DNA of 64,000 nucleotides from Hydrogenothermaceae bacterium (GCA_026418455.1 JAOABH010000004.1:248001-312000), one strand, 5' to 3'; positions 19,266-29,874 are shown, counted from the first letter of the stretch. The notes: generated from the sequence alone by a model not told the origin. A program made the numbers and translations.

Positions 19266-20609
19266 ATGGATAGATTTGTAAATAAATACAACATGTCTCT
19301 TCTTACTGACTTTTATGAGCTGACGATGGCTCAAGTTTATTTTGAAAAGAATATGAATGGTAATGCTGTTTTTAATTTTTTTATCAGACCTACAAAAAAC
19401 CGAAACTACTTTTTGAATGCTGGAATTGAATTACTTATAGATTACCTTCTGAATGTAAAATTTACGGAAGAAGATATAGATTTTTTGTATAAAACCGGAA
19501 AGTTTAAAGATGACTTTCTTGATTACCTCAGATACTTCAGGTTTAGCGGTAATCTGTATGCCGTAGATGAAGGTGAGATAGTTTTTGCCAATGAACCTAT
19601 CATTCAGATTGAAGCTCCAATTATAGAAGCCCAAATAGTAGAGACTTTTTTAATTAACACAATCCAGATTTCAATACTTGTGGCTACAAAAGCACTTAGA
19701 TGTTATTCTGTTGCAAAAAATACGATGTTGGTGGATTTTGGTTTAAGAAGAGCCCATGGGACAGATGCAGGAATGATTGCAGCAAGAAGTAGTTATATAG
19801 CCGGATTTGTTGGAACTTCCAATGTCCTTGCTGGGAAAGTTTACGGCATCCCTATATACGGAACTATGGCTCACTCCTTTATAATGGCACACGACAACGA
19901 AGAAGAAGCTTTTGAAAATTTTGCATCTGTATATCCGGAGAATACAGTCTTTCTTGTAGATACTTATGACACAATTAATGGTGTTAAAAATGCAGTTAAA
20001 GTGGCAAAAAAGCTTGGTATAAGGATAAAAGGAGTAAGACTTGACAGTGGAGATATTTTACATCTTTCAAAGGAAGCAAGAAAAATTTTGGATGAAAATG
20101 GATTTAAAGATGCCATTATCTTTGTAAGTGGTGGAATAAATGAGTACAAGATAAAGGAACTTATGGAGAAAAACGCTCCTGTAAACGGATTTGGTGTCGG
20201 AACAGAACTTGTAACAAGTGCAGACCTTCCATATCTTGACTGTGCCTATAAACTTGTTGAGTATGATGGTAAACCTGCTATGAAACTGAGTAGAAAAAAG
20301 ATAACAGTACCATATAAAAAGCAGTTTTACAGAATATACAGACAGGGCAAGATATATAAAGATATAATCACCCATTTTGATGAAACAGTGGAAGATGGAG
20401 TAAAGATGCTAAATCTTTATATAGAAAACGGAAGATTAGTAAAAAAATTACCTACTCTTAAAGAAATAAGAGAGTTAACCCTTATAAACTTTGAGAAACT
20501 TCCTCAGACATTTAAATCTATAAATCAATATATGACATTAACTCCGGAGCTATCTAACAGACTTATAAAAGCAACAGAAGAACTTCAACACAGGTTAAAG
20601 AAAAGTTGA
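19266..20609 (+). CDS. pncB: nicotinate phosphoribosyltransferase
   Basis: 447 residues. N-terminal LLTDFYELTMAQVYF, then DFGLRRAHGTDAG, GTMAHSFIMAH with the catalytic His, and VRLDSGDI for phosphate binding, all typical of NAPRTase. Converts nicotinate and PRPP to nicotinate mononucleotide in NAD salvage. It is followed closely by a nuoG-like gene with a 39-bp gap. Confidence 0.93.
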   Translation: MDRFVNKYNMSLLTDFYELTMAQVYFEKNMNGNAVFNFFIRPTKNRNYFLNAGIELLIDYLLNVKFTEEDIDFLYKTGKFKDDFLDYLRYFRFSGNLYAVDEGEIVFANEPIIQIEAPIIEAQIVETFLINTIQISILVATKALRCYSVAKNTMLVDFGLRRAHGTDAGMIAARSSYIAGFVGTSNVLAGKVYGIPIYGTMAHSFIMAHDNEEEAFENFASVYPENTVFLVDTYDTINGVKNAVKVAKKLGIRIKGVRLDSGDILHLSKEARKILDENGFKDAIIFVSGGINEYKIKELMEKNAPVNGFGVGTELVTSADLPYLDCAYKLVEYDGKPAMKLSRKKITVPYKKQFYRIYRQGKIYKDIITHFDETVEDGVKMLNLYIENGRLVKKLPTLKEIRELTLINFEKLPQTFKSINQYMTLTPELSNRLIKATEELQHRLKKS

Positions 20610-20648
20610 TTATGGTAGAATTTTTAAACTTCAGTTAAGAGGTCAGAG

Positions 20649-22541
20649 ATGGAGTATGTTAAAGTTAAGATAGATGGACAGGAGATAGAGGTTCCCAAGG
20701 GAACAACAATACTTGAAGCTGCAAAAAAATTAAATAAGCTTATTCCTACATTCTGTTATCACGAAAAACTTCCAATATTTGGTGGATGTAGGATATGTCT
20801 CGTTTACGATGTTAAGATGAAAAGGTCTATTATAGCCTGTGGTAACTATGTTTATGAAGGTATGGAGATAGAGACTGAAAATGATCAGGTTAAAAATGAC
20901 AGAAAGTTTATATTGGAGATGCTTTTTAGCCGGCATCCTCTTGACTGTCCTATATGTGATAAAGCGGGAGAGTGTGATCTACAAAACTGGGGAACTTACT
21001 GGGGACCACAGAATACAGTTTTACCGATAACTCCCTTTGAGAAAATAAGACCAGAGGAAGATTGGGAAAGTGATTATTTAGAGTATGTATCAAACAGATG
21101 TGTCCTGTGTATAAAATGTGTATCTGTCTGTGATAACATCAATAAATCTCACTCTCTATTTCAACTTGAAAGAGCTTTTGAAACATTGATAGCTCCGGTT
21201 ACAAAACCAATGGATATATCAAGTTGTGAGATGTGTGGTTTGTGTGTTGATATATGTCCAGTAGGGTCTATTCTTTTTAAGCCATTTAAATTTAATGCAA
21301 GACCATGGTTATTAAAAGAGACATATACCCACTGCGGATTTTGTAGTCTAAACTGTCCGGTAGTGGTGGACCACGATGAAAAGAAGGTTTACAGGATAAG
21401 AAGCACAGCAGAACTTGAAAGTTGTGCTAAGGTATATCTTGGCTATGACAGTTTTAACACAAACAGATTGAACGGCGTAAAACTTAAAGGTGAAAACATC
21501 TCTACGGAGGAAGCTGTCCAAACCCTGAAACAGCTTTTAGAAAGTCCTAAAACTGCCGTTGTTCTATCAGGTTATTTACCTTCCAACATATTAGATATAA
21601 TCTCAGAGATAAAAGAGAAAAGTAATGCCACATTTACATCAGATATAACTTTAACACTTCTTCCTTTACTTGATGGCTATGGTAAAGATTATGAAATTCT
21701 TGAATTTGAAAAAATCAAAGACTTTAAAGATATCTATGTTATAGGTGATGATATTACGGATACTGTACCGGTCTTAACATACTATTTACCTAACGGAATA
21801 AAATTTATAGGAGAAAATCCTGATAGAATTAAAAAGCTGTATCCTGATATAGTAAATCTCTCCGGAAAACAGATAATAGAATATGCTAAAGAGAATATAA
21901 ATTCTAACTCACTGATTATATACTCCTCTTGCTTCTATGGTGAAGATGCATATAAGTTTGGTAAAATTTTAAGAGAGTTAGAAGAAAGTAAAGGATGTAA
22001 AGTAATGATAACTCCTCCACAATCAAACGGTTTTGGTTTAGTCAACAGATTTTGGAATGATTTAGAAGTTTTAACTTCCGTTATAGAAAGAATAGACAGG
22101 GGAGAAATAGAAAATCTTATACTTTTCGGTGAAGAGTTTGTTAATATTCTTGATGAATTTAAATTTAAAGATGTTTGGAATAAAGTAAAACTCAAGGTTG
22201 TATTTACACCTTTTGAAGATGGACTTACATTTATATCAGACCTTTCTATTCCTATGACGACTTGGATAGAGGAAGATGGATACTTTGAGGGTTCAAGGGG
22301 TGAGAGAAAGATAAAAAAATCTATAAAAAGCAACAACTTATTTTCCATAATACTTAAAAATCTATCTAACATATTATCTACAAATAGAAAAAAGAGAGAG
22401 ATAACAAGAGATTATACTGTCAGAGATTTTATAAAGATAAATCCTAAAAAAATTTACGATGTAAGCTACTTTTCTTTAAGGTCTACGAACCTTTCAAATT
22501 GGAAAGAAAAACTTAAATGTGAGGTTGTAGATGAACATTAA
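20649..22541 (+). CDS. nuoG: NADH dehydrogenase subunit G-like iron-sulfur protein
   Basis: 630 residues. An N-terminal [2Fe-2S] ferredoxin domain uses C36, C47, C50 and C64; the His/Cys [4Fe-4S] site is in HPLDCPICDKAGECDLQ; two further clusters are in CVLCIKCVSVC and CEMCGLCVDICPVG; an extra CGFCSLNCP opens the molybdopterin-type domain, which is short and lacks a clear cofactor site. By family it carries electrons in complex I or a related enzyme. No other nuo gene is adjacent, so it may serve a complex encoded elsewhere. It overlaps argJ by 11 bp. Confidence 0.85.
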   Translation: MEYVKVKIDGQEIEVPKGTTILEAAKKLNKLIPTFCYHEKLPIFGGCRICLVYDVKMKRSIIACGNYVYEGMEIETENDQVKNDRKFILEMLFSRHPLDCPICDKAGECDLQNWGTYWGPQNTVLPITPFEKIRPEEDWESDYLEYVSNRCVLCIKCVSVCDNINKSHSLFQLERAFETLIAPVTKPMDISSCEMCGLCVDICPVGSILFKPFKFNARPWLLKETYTHCGFCSLNCPVVVDHDEKKVYRIRSTAELESCAKVYLGYDSFNTNRLNGVKLKGENISTEEAVQTLKQLLESPKTAVVLSGYLPSNILDIISEIKEKSNATFTSDITLTLLPLLDGYGKDYEILEFEKIKDFKDIYVIGDDITDTVPVLTYYLPNGIKFIGENPDRIKKLYPDIVNLSGKQIIEYAKENINSNSLIIYSSCFYGEDAYKFGKILRELEESKGCKVMITPPQSNGFGLVNRFWNDLEVLTSVIERIDRGEIENLILFGEEFVNILDEFKFKDVWNKVKLKVVFTPFEDGLTFISDLSIPMTTWIEEDGYFEGSRGERKIKKSIKSNNLFSIILKNLSNILSTNRKKREITRDYTVRDFIKINPKKIYDVSYFSLRSTNLSNWKEKLKCEVVDEH

Positions 22542-23691
22542 AATGGGTGTTGCAAAAGCAGGAATAAAGCCTTCCGGAGATTACGATATATTAGTTTTAA
22601 AGTTTAATCCCTCTGTTTACTCTGCAGTTTTTACCCAAAACTCCTTAGCAGCAGCTCCAGTTCTATACGACAGATTAATATCTAATTTACAGGAGAAGAT
22701 ATCAGCCATTGTGGTAAACAGTGGAAATGCAAACGCAGCAACTGGAGAAGAAGGATATAAAAATGCAGAAAGAATGGCAGAACTTGTTGCTCAATATTTA
22801 GATATAGATAAAGAAGAGGTTATGGTTTTCTCCACAGGAGTTATAGGTGTCCAGCTTCCTATGGATAAAGTGGAAAAAGGTATAGATGAAGCAATCAAAA
22901 ATCTCACCGAGTTTGATTTGGAACTCGCAAGTAGAGCCATATCTACAACAGATGCCTTTTATAAGTATTATGAAACAACAGGTATGATAGATGATAAAAC
23001 ATTTACAGTTAAAGGTATAGCAAAAGGTGCCGGAATGATACATCCAAATATGGCAACTATGCTTGCCTACATATTTACAGATGTAGAGATAGAAAAGCAA
23101 CTTTTAGACCAGACTGTGAAGTTAGTGGCAGATAGGACTTTTAACTCAATATCCGTAGATGGATGTGAAAGCACAAATGACAGCTTTTTAGTTGTAGCAA
23201 CTGGAGAGTCAGGTGCAAAGATAGACCAGTCTAACAAGATATACTTTGCAAAGAAGATATACGAAGTAGCTCTTGAACTTGCAAAGATGATTGTGAAAGA
23301 TGGAGAAGGTGCAACAAAACTTATACAGATAAGTGTAAATCAAGCTCTATCAAAAGAAGAAGCTAAAAAAGTTGGTGAAGCTATAGCACGGTCAAATCTC
23401 TTTAAAACCGCTATGTTTGGAAACGACCCAAACTGGGGAAGGATACTATCAGCTGTAGGACAGCTCCATATAGATGTAGACTTTTCTAAGGTTAAACTGT
23501 ATATAGGAGATTTTCTTATATACAACGGTGCTCCAGTAGATTACGACAGACAGAAAGCAGTTGAATATCTTAAAAACAACAGAGAAATTAGTATAGACCT
23601 GTACCTTTCAAGAGGAGAGGCAGACTGGATTTTTTATACATGTGATTTAGGCTACAAGTATGTAGAAATAAACGCAGAATACACAACCTAA
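22531..23691 (+). CDS. argJ: bifunctional glutamate N-acetyltransferase/amino-acid acetyltransferase
   Basis: 386 residues. Self-cleavage motif AKGAGMIHPNMATMLAY, with the nucleophilic Thr of ATML at about residue 176; also VVNSGNANAATG and the C-terminal GNDPNWGR. Autoprocessing yields alpha and beta chains. It recycles the acetyl group from N-acetylornithine to glutamate in arginine synthesis; argB is in the same window at 48.6 kb. The start overlaps nuoG. Confidence 0.95.
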   Translation: MNIKMGVAKAGIKPSGDYDILVLKFNPSVYSAVFTQNSLAAAPVLYDRLISNLQEKISAIVVNSGNANAATGEEGYKNAERMAELVAQYLDIDKEEVMVFSTGVIGVQLPMDKVEKGIDEAIKNLTEFDLELASRAISTTDAFYKYYETTGMIDDKTFTVKGIAKGAGMIHPNMATMLAYIFTDVEIEKQLLDQTVKLVADRTFNSISVDGCESTNDSFLVVATGESGAKIDQSNKIYFAKKIYEVALELAKMIVKDGEGATKLIQISVNQALSKEEAKKVGEAIARSNLFKTAMFGNDPNWGRILSAVGQLHIDVDFSKVKLYIGDFLIYNGAPVDYDRQKAVEYLKNNREISIDLYLSRGEADWIFYTCDLGYKYVEINAEYTT

Positions 23692-23692
23692 A

Positions 23693-26600
23693 ATGAAAAG
23701 ATGGTTCAGGATACTCCGGATAAGATTAAAAAAGCTAAATAGAAGTAGAAAATTTAAAATTTTTTCAAATCTTGTTTTGTCTTCAATTTCTGTAATTTTA
23801 TTTTTTTTACTTCTGGCTCTTATATCTCTTTATATAGCTTCAAATTATAAAATTTTTCTAAAAGATTACGGTATTGATGTAAGAGATGACTGTAAATTTG
23901 AAGGTAAAGGGTTTAAATGTAGTTTTATAGAAGTTAAGTCAAAGGATTTTGATTTTAAATTATCAGAAGTCTCTGCTGATTTCTATCCTGAAAATATATT
24001 TACAACAGATTACCTTGTAAATTTAAGGATAGAGAGTTTTCAAGGAGTATATACAAATGATTTAAAGGCACCACCTTCAAAAAAGATAAAAGGATTACTT
24101 CAACTTTACTTCTTTACAAACTATGTTAAAACAGAGTTAAAAATATTAAATCTACTTGTTAAGAATGTAGAAGAGGATACAGATCTAACGATAGATGCAG
24201 ATGATATACATAACCAAAAAAATGTGATAATAACTAAAAATCTTTCTTCTGAAATTAGGTATAAATCAGATATATACAAGATTGAAGGAGATACCAAAAA
24301 CACAAAATTGGAGATACTTCCAGATAGGATTAAAATCAATGATTTAAAAGCTTTTTACAAAGATGTATTTCTATCTATAAAATATGGGACTATCTATGAA
24401 GATAAATTTGTAAATTTAGATGGAAATTTGGAACTAAAAGATATATCCAAAGATGGGTTAAATATAGGTAATTTATCTTCCTCATATAGCTTCAACTATG
24501 CTCCAAATAAAAAACTCTACCTTAACTTAAAATCTCAGATAAAAAATATCTCTTACGATAAAGACAAATTTATATCTAAACTGGCTACGTCAGATTTAGA
24601 GATTGATGGTAAGGACTTTAATAACTTTAAGATAAAAGGTAAATTAAATTTATCAGATAATAGTATTTTAGCTAAAAAGAGTGTAAAAGATATTTTGCTT
24701 TCCTTTAAAGGTAGAAAAGAGAAATTTTTGAAACTGGAAGGATCTATTTATTCACAGATTTTAAAAGGGGAATTTAGTTTTAAAGATGACATTTTAAATT
24801 TTTCCACTTCACCTGTAAATATAGCTGATTATAGAGAGTTTTTACCTGATTTAAATTTAAATGGTGAAGCTGTTATAAAGGCTACAGTGGATATTGATAA
24901 AAAAATTGTCAGAGGGTCTGCTGACTTAAAAAGGTTTTCCGTTCTTGATTTTAAAAATTTAGATATTCAAACACAGTTAAACTATGAGAGAGATACCGTT
25001 AATTTAAAATCTTTTGTAAGAGGACAGGATTTAAACATCGATTTATCCGGTAAAATAGATAAATTATCAGCTGACCCTTACTTAGATTTAGATATCTTTC
25101 TATCTACCTTGAGATTATACTCTATACCAGAGATTAAAAAGTTGGATATTGATGGATTAATATCCGGTAGGGGTAAAATATTCGGAAAATTAGAAGATAT
25201 AAATGTTAATCTAACAGGAACTGCAAAAACATTCAGGTATCAAGATATAAATCTTACAAATTTAAGTTATACATTTAACTATAAGAATAATACTATACAG
25301 ATAAACTCAAATTTACCTGATAACAGTCTTATATCAAAGGTTAACATAGATTTAGATAAATCTACCACAGACATATATTTAAAAGCAAATAACTTTACAT
25401 TAAAACCAGTAGAGAACTTTTTAGCAAAGGAACTACCTTTTATAAAAGACTTTAAACCATATCAAACTTCCGGAGATATCGCTATAAAGATATTACATCA
25501 TGGTTTTGACATCTCACTGAATTTAAATAACACAAAGATTTATCCTCTTAACTTTAAAGAGCCTATAATACTATCTATATATGGAAATATATCAGACAAA
25601 CAGAAAAATTTATATATTGAAGGAAAAGCTCAGAGATTAACGATAGATGATAACCTCCTTGAGAATCTCAACATGAAAGTTTCTGTTATAAACAGTGATG
25701 TTAAATATTCTTTAAAGAGTTCTTTTAAAGTATCACAAGCATCGGGTGTTTTTTTAGCTGAAGGTTATTTTGATACAGATAAGAAAATTTTAAATGGAAC
25801 AGTTTTAGCAGATGGAGATATAAAAACAGAAAGTAAAACTATCCCTGTTTCTTTTAACTATAAAATGTCGGGAAGTTTGGACAATTTACAGATGAAGGGT
25901 AAGTTTTCTGTTGAGAAAAGTGTTATGGATATGACCGGTTTTGTAAAATCTTCAGACGGACAGGTTTATAGATTAAACTTCACTGGTTCTCCTTTCAGCT
26001 ATAAATTAGATGGACTATCGATAGATGTAGGAGGTATCCATCTACAAGCCGAGTATAATAAACAGATAGAAAATCCTATTAAAGGATATTTAGAATTTGT
26101 CAACATCTCTGTAATTGAAAAGTCATATCCAGTTGTAAAGTTACCTCAACTTTTAATTAACTTTGATAAAAATAAAATCTACGGAGAAAAAACAACCTAT
26201 AGTGGTATATTCTCCGGAAAATTAGAGGAGGCTGTATATTCATTAAAGGATAACAATCTTAAAATTTTAATAAACGGAAATATTGACAGAAAGTATCTAT
26301 CAGAATTTCTCCAGTTTATAAATCTTGATGGTAATTTAAAATTTGTCTTTAGTTTTAACGGTAAAATTCAAGATTTTACAAAAAATTATAATCTTGTAGT
26401 CTCTGGAGAAAATTTAAGACTGCGAACTCCTTACACTCAAGGCACTGTAATGCTTGAGGATTTCAATATAAAAACAAAAGAAAATGTGGTTGTAAATATT
26501 AAAGGAAAAACTAAATCTTCATTTGGCGATGCTTATGCTACAATAAACGGAATTTCTAACCTTAATTTTGATACAGTTTCATTTAATATAAAATCTGAAA

Positions 26601-27505
26601 ACTTCCCTATGAGATATAAAAATATATTTACCGGAATATTAAACAGTGATGTAAAAATAAACTCTAAGAAAAAAGATATAACTATAGATGCAACATCTCA
26701 GTTAACTGGAAGGGCAAAAATAGAGCCGGATATTTTTGAAAATCAGGAACCTTCTGGAGAGAAACCGGAAATCTTTAAGAAGATAAAACTCAACATCAAC
26801 CTATCTACATTATCACCGATATTTTTGGAAGGCTCATGGGGAAAAGCATACTTAGATGGAAATGTAGTCATAACAGGGACAGCTGAAAAACCTATTCTAA
26901 ATGGTAAACTAAATATAAGTTATGGTAAAGTAGTTTTGATGAGAAATATCTACAATATAGATTTTATAAATGTGAAGATAACTAACAATGATATATATGT
27001 AAACGGTAGACTTTCTACATTTGTTTCAGGAACAAATATATTTGTAAATGTATCAGGACCTTCAAACAACCTTAGATATGACTTTTTCTCTACACCTCCA
27101 AAGTCAAAAGAGGAGATACTAACACTTTTACTTTTGAAAAAAACTCCGGAACAGTTAACATCTTCAGGTATATTTACAGTATTAGGAAAAGTAGGAGAGA
27201 TGCTTATACCTTTTAAAGTTGAAGAGGAAGAAAAGGGACTTTTCGGAACAGGTGTCAATTTAAATATAATTCCTTCATACTCTCCAGTTCAGGGTATAGT
27301 GTTCAGTGTTTATTTGCAGAAATATCTGACAAGAAGGATATACCTAGGACTGTCAAGACCTATATCAAACTACCAGAGTTATAACTATTTAGGATGGTAT
27401 GAAGCAGGATTTAAACTTACAGAGAGAACATCTTTTGTTATAAAAACTTATGAAAACAGGTCAAGAAGTGGAGAGATAACCTTCACTCTACCTTTTGATT
27501 TTTAG
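23693..27505 (+). CDS. tamB: TamB-like translocation/assembly protein (DUF490)
   Basis: 1270 residues. One membrane anchor at about residues 25-50 is followed by a very long series of alternating beta-strand segments (AsmA/TamB-type groove), and the C-terminal 300 residues match the TamB domain (GKVVLMRNIYNIDFINVKI, LLLKKTPEQL, LGLSRPISNYQSYNYLGWYE). This inner-membrane-anchored periplasmic bridge is implicated in outer-membrane protein assembly or phospholipid transport. It starts one base after argJ. A BamD-like gene lies two genes on. Confidence 0.85.
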   Translation: MKRWFRILRIRLKKLNRSRKFKIFSNLVLSSISVILFFLLLALISLYIASNYKIFLKDYGIDVRDDCKFEGKGFKCSFIEVKSKDFDFKLSEVSADFYPENIFTTDYLVNLRIESFQGVYTNDLKAPPSKKIKGLLQLYFFTNYVKTELKILNLLVKNVEEDTDLTIDADDIHNQKNVIITKNLSSEIRYKSDIYKIEGDTKNTKLEILPDRIKINDLKAFYKDVFLSIKYGTIYEDKFVNLDGNLELKDISKDGLNIGNLSSSYSFNYAPNKKLYLNLKSQIKNISYDKDKFISKLATSDLEIDGKDFNNFKIKGKLNLSDNSILAKKSVKDILLSFKGRKEKFLKLEGSIYSQILKGEFSFKDDILNFSTSPVNIADYREFLPDLNLNGEAVIKATVDIDKKIVRGSADLKRFSVLDFKNLDIQTQLNYERDTVNLKSFVRGQDLNIDLSGKIDKLSADPYLDLDIFLSTLRLYSIPEIKKLDIDGLISGRGKIFGKLEDINVNLTGTAKTFRYQDINLTNLSYTFNYKNNTIQINSNLPDNSLISKVNIDLDKSTTDIYLKANNFTLKPVENFLAKELPFIKDFKPYQTSGDIAIKILHHGFDISLNLNNTKIYPLNFKEPIILSIYGNISDKQKNLYIEGKAQRLTIDDNLLENLNMKVSVINSDVKYSLKSSFKVSQASGVFLAEGYFDTDKKILNGTVLADGDIKTESKTIPVSFNYKMSGSLDNLQMKGKFSVEKSVMDMTGFVKSSDGQVYRLNFTGSPFSYKLDGLSIDVGGIHLQAEYNKQIENPIKGYLEFVNISVIEKSYPVVKLPQLLINFDKNKIYGEKTTYSGIFSGKLEEAVYSLKDNNLKILINGNIDRKYLSEFLQFINLDGNLKFVFSFNGKIQDFTKNYNLVVSGENLRLRTPYTQGTVMLEDFNIKTKENVVVNIKGKTKSSFGDAYATINGISNLNFDTVSFNIKSENFPMRYKNIFTGILNSDVKINSKKKDITIDATSQLTGRAKIEPDIFENQEPSGEKPEIFKKIKLNINLSTLSPIFLEGSWGKAYLDGNVVITGTAEKPILNGKLNISYGKVVLMRNIYNIDFINVKITNNDIYVNGRLSTFVSGTNIFVNVSGPSNNLRYDFFSTPPKSKEEILTLLLLKKTPEQLTSSGIFTVLGKVGEMLIPFKVEEEEKGLFGTGVNLNIIPSYSPVQGIVFSVYLQKYLTRRIYLGLSRPISNYQSYNYLGWYEAGFKLTERTSFVIKTYENRSRSGEITFTLPFDF

Positions 27506-27508
27506 TTT

Positions 27509-27519
27509 TGTGATATATT
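27509..27519 (+). promoter_or_regulatory. extended -10 promoter of rng, probably leaderless
   Basis: TGTGATATATT matches the extended -10 form. The rng ATG at 27526 is 7 bases past the box, at the expected transcription start, and lacks a Shine-Dalgarno sequence. Confidence 0.45.
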
Positions 27520-27525
27520 ATTAGA

Positions 27526-28935
27526 ATGGAAAGAAAACTGATTATAACAACAGGTTTAAAGAGTAATCTATATCTTATAGTGGAAGATGGTAATCCAGTT
27601 GAGTTAAAACTTGAAGATTTAGAGTTATCAAAGCAAGCCGGAAATATTTATAAAGGAAAGATAAAAAGCTACAGTAATGCTATGGAAGCTTTCTTTGTAG
27701 ATATCGGGGAAGAGAGAGAGGCTTTTTTACCTTTAAAAGATGTATGTCCTAATGAAGTTGAAAATCTAAAAAAGGGATCATCTATAATAGTTCAAGTTAA
27801 AAGAACTCCAGTTAGTACAAAAGGGGCAAAACTTTCATCTAAGGTTGCTGTACCAGGAAAGTATCTGGTTTTACTACCACAAAATAAAGGAAAGGTTTCA
27901 ATCTCGTCAAAACTTGAAGATAAAGATGAAAGGGATTTAATTAAGGAAAAAGTAGTAAATCTTCTAAAAGATTATAATCCGGAAAATTACGGGATTATAA
28001 TAAGAACATCGGCAAAAAAAGCAACAGAAGAAGACATACTTTCAGATTTTCATTTTTTAAAGGAACTTTGGTATTCTATACTAAAAGATGCAGAAAGTAA
28101 GAAAGCTCCAGCACTACTCTACGAAGAACCATTTAAAGCCTTTTCAATTATAAGAGATTATGCAGCCGAATTTACAGAAATTATATCAGACAAGATACAA
28201 CTTCTAAAAGATATAAAGCAGTTTATAAATAAGAACTTCCCAAAAGCAAATATAAAAATAACTCCATACAGAAAGAGAAAAGAGTCTCTTTACTTTGAAT
28301 ACTCCATAGATAAAGTGATGTCAAAAATACTTTCTCCCTATGTCTATCTTAAAAATGGGTCTTATCTGGTCATAGAAGAGACAGAGGCTCTGGTTGTAGT
28401 TGATGTAAACAGCGGAAGCTGTCACAAGCAGAAAAATTTAGAAGAAACTGCATTTAAGATAAATATAGAAGCAGCAAGAGAGATAGTCAGGCAAATAAGA
28501 CTAAGAGATCTTGCTGGAATAATAGTTATAGATTTTATAGATATGATAGAACAGGAACACAGAGAACAGTTAATAGAGTTTTTAAAAAATGAGTTTAAGA
28601 AAGATAAAAGACCAGTAAAGATAAAGGGACTTACACAGCTTGGACTTCTTGAGCTTTCAAGAAAAAAAGTTGAAGAGAGTATAGTTAAACAACTCTCTGA
28701 ATCCTGTTGTGTATGTAATGGAAAAGGTTATATTAAATCCGAAGACATACTGCTTTTTGAAATAGAGAAGACATTAAATAAACTTAAACCTTTTACAAAA
28801 GCAAAACTGTCAATACCTCCAAAGATGCAGAAATCTGTAAGGGAACTTCTTGAAAAAATGAACCTTCTTGAAGAAGTTGAACTAAGTTATAATAATAAAC
28901 AGCAAGATAAATTTGAGGTTGAAAAAGTAGAATGA
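27526..28935 (+). CDS. rng: ribonuclease G/E family endoribonuclease
   Basis: 469 residues. S1 RNA-binding domain at about 35-115 (GNIYKGKIKSYSNAMEAFFVDIGEEREAFL), catalytic aspartates in VVVDVNSGS and IIVIDFIDM, and the zinc-link cysteines in ESCCVCNGKG. Cleaves single-stranded A/U-rich RNA in rRNA maturation and mRNA decay. It has no long C-terminal scaffold, so RNase G-like rather than full RNase E. It overlaps the BamD-like gene by 4 bp. Confidence 0.93.
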   Translation: MERKLIITTGLKSNLYLIVEDGNPVELKLEDLELSKQAGNIYKGKIKSYSNAMEAFFVDIGEEREAFLPLKDVCPNEVENLKKGSSIIVQVKRTPVSTKGAKLSSKVAVPGKYLVLLPQNKGKVSISSKLEDKDERDLIKEKVVNLLKDYNPENYGIIIRTSAKKATEEDILSDFHFLKELWYSILKDAESKKAPALLYEEPFKAFSIIRDYAAEFTEIISDKIQLLKDIKQFINKNFPKANIKITPYRKRKESLYFEYSIDKVMSKILSPYVYLKNGSYLVIEETEALVVVDVNSGSCHKQKNLEETAFKINIEAAREIVRQIRLRDLAGIIVIDFIDMIEQEHREQLIEFLKNEFKKDKRPVKIKGLTQLGLLELSRKKVEESIVKQLSESCCVCNGKGYIKSEDILLFEIEKTLNKLKPFTKAKLSIPPKMQKSVRELLEKMNLLEEVELSYNNKQQDKFEVEKVE

Positions 28936-29864
28936 AGAAGGTAATTTTCGTATTAGTATCAGTAGCAGTAGCTTCCTGTGGAGGAAAAAAAGAAGCTATA
29001 TTTGAAGGACAAAAAACTTACAACACAGGATTAGAACTGTATCAAAAAGGCGATTACAAGAAAGCAAAGGAGGAACTTAAGAAAGCCATATTTAAATCAG
29101 AAGGCTTAACTACACAACAGATACTGGAAGCAAGATTTGCATTGGCAGACTCATACTATCACAGAGAAGAGTATATAGATGCTATAGCTGAATTTGAAGA
29201 GTTTATAATGTTATATCCAACCTCTGACAAAATACCGGAGGCTCTATACAAACTTGCGATGTCCTATATGATTATATCTCCGGATTACAGAAGAGATTTA
29301 ACTTATGTAAAAAAAGCTCAGGAGAAAGCCGAAGAGATTATATATAACTATCCAAACAGCAAGTTTGTGGGAGCAGCAAAAGAGATAATAAAAAAAGCTA
29401 ATGAAATAAAAGCAAAACATACTCTCTATATAGCTGAAACATACGAAAAATATGGAAAACCATACTCAGCTTCAGTTTATTACTCAGAAGCTTACGAAAA
29501 TTATAAGGATTACATTGAAGCGGACTATGTAGCTTATAAACTTGCTTATAACCTTATGAGAGTTGATTTTCAGTATTATACAGAAGTGGAAAATTATAAA
29601 AACAAGATAAAAGAGCTTGAAAAACAGATATCTGTAGAAAAAGATATAGATAAAAAGAATGCCTTTATAAACAGAAAGAAGGTTTTAGAAGACCATATTC
29701 AGGTGTTGAAAGATAGAATAGAAAAATCAAGAGACAGAGCTAAGGAGATAATAGCATTATTTCCAAAAGCATTTCCAAACTCTCCATATCTTTCAAAGTT
29801 AAAAGAGGTTGAAAAAGAAAGCAAAATAGATAATTTTTTAAAGAAAATTAATATCTTTGATTAA
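28932..29864 (+). CDS. bamD: outer-membrane assembly lipoprotein, BamD-like
   Basis: 310 residues. A lipoprotein signal peptide ends at a lipobox VAVASC with Cys at residue 16, followed by about five tetratricopeptide-like helical pairs (YNTGLELYQKGDYKKAKEEL, ALADSYYHREEYIDAIAEFEEFI, ALYKLAMSYM), the BamD/YfiO pattern, then a charged coiled-coil tail of about 70 residues. It likely sits in the periplasmic face of the outer membrane as part of the BAM complex. It lies in the same run as tamB. Confidence 0.83.
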   Translation: MKKVIFVLVSVAVASCGGKKEAIFEGQKTYNTGLELYQKGDYKKAKEELKKAIFKSEGLTTQQILEARFALADSYYHREEYIDAIAEFEEFIMLYPTSDKIPEALYKLAMSYMIISPDYRRDLTYVKKAQEKAEEIIYNYPNSKFVGAAKEIIKKANEIKAKHTLYIAETYEKYGKPYSASVYYSEAYENYKDYIEADYVAYKLAYNLMRVDFQYYTEVENYKNKIKELEKQISVEKDIDKKNAFINRKKVLEDHIQVLKDRIEKSRDRAKEIIALFPKAFPNSPYLSKLKEVEKESKIDNFLKKINIFD

Positions 29865-29874
29865 AAGAGGTAAG

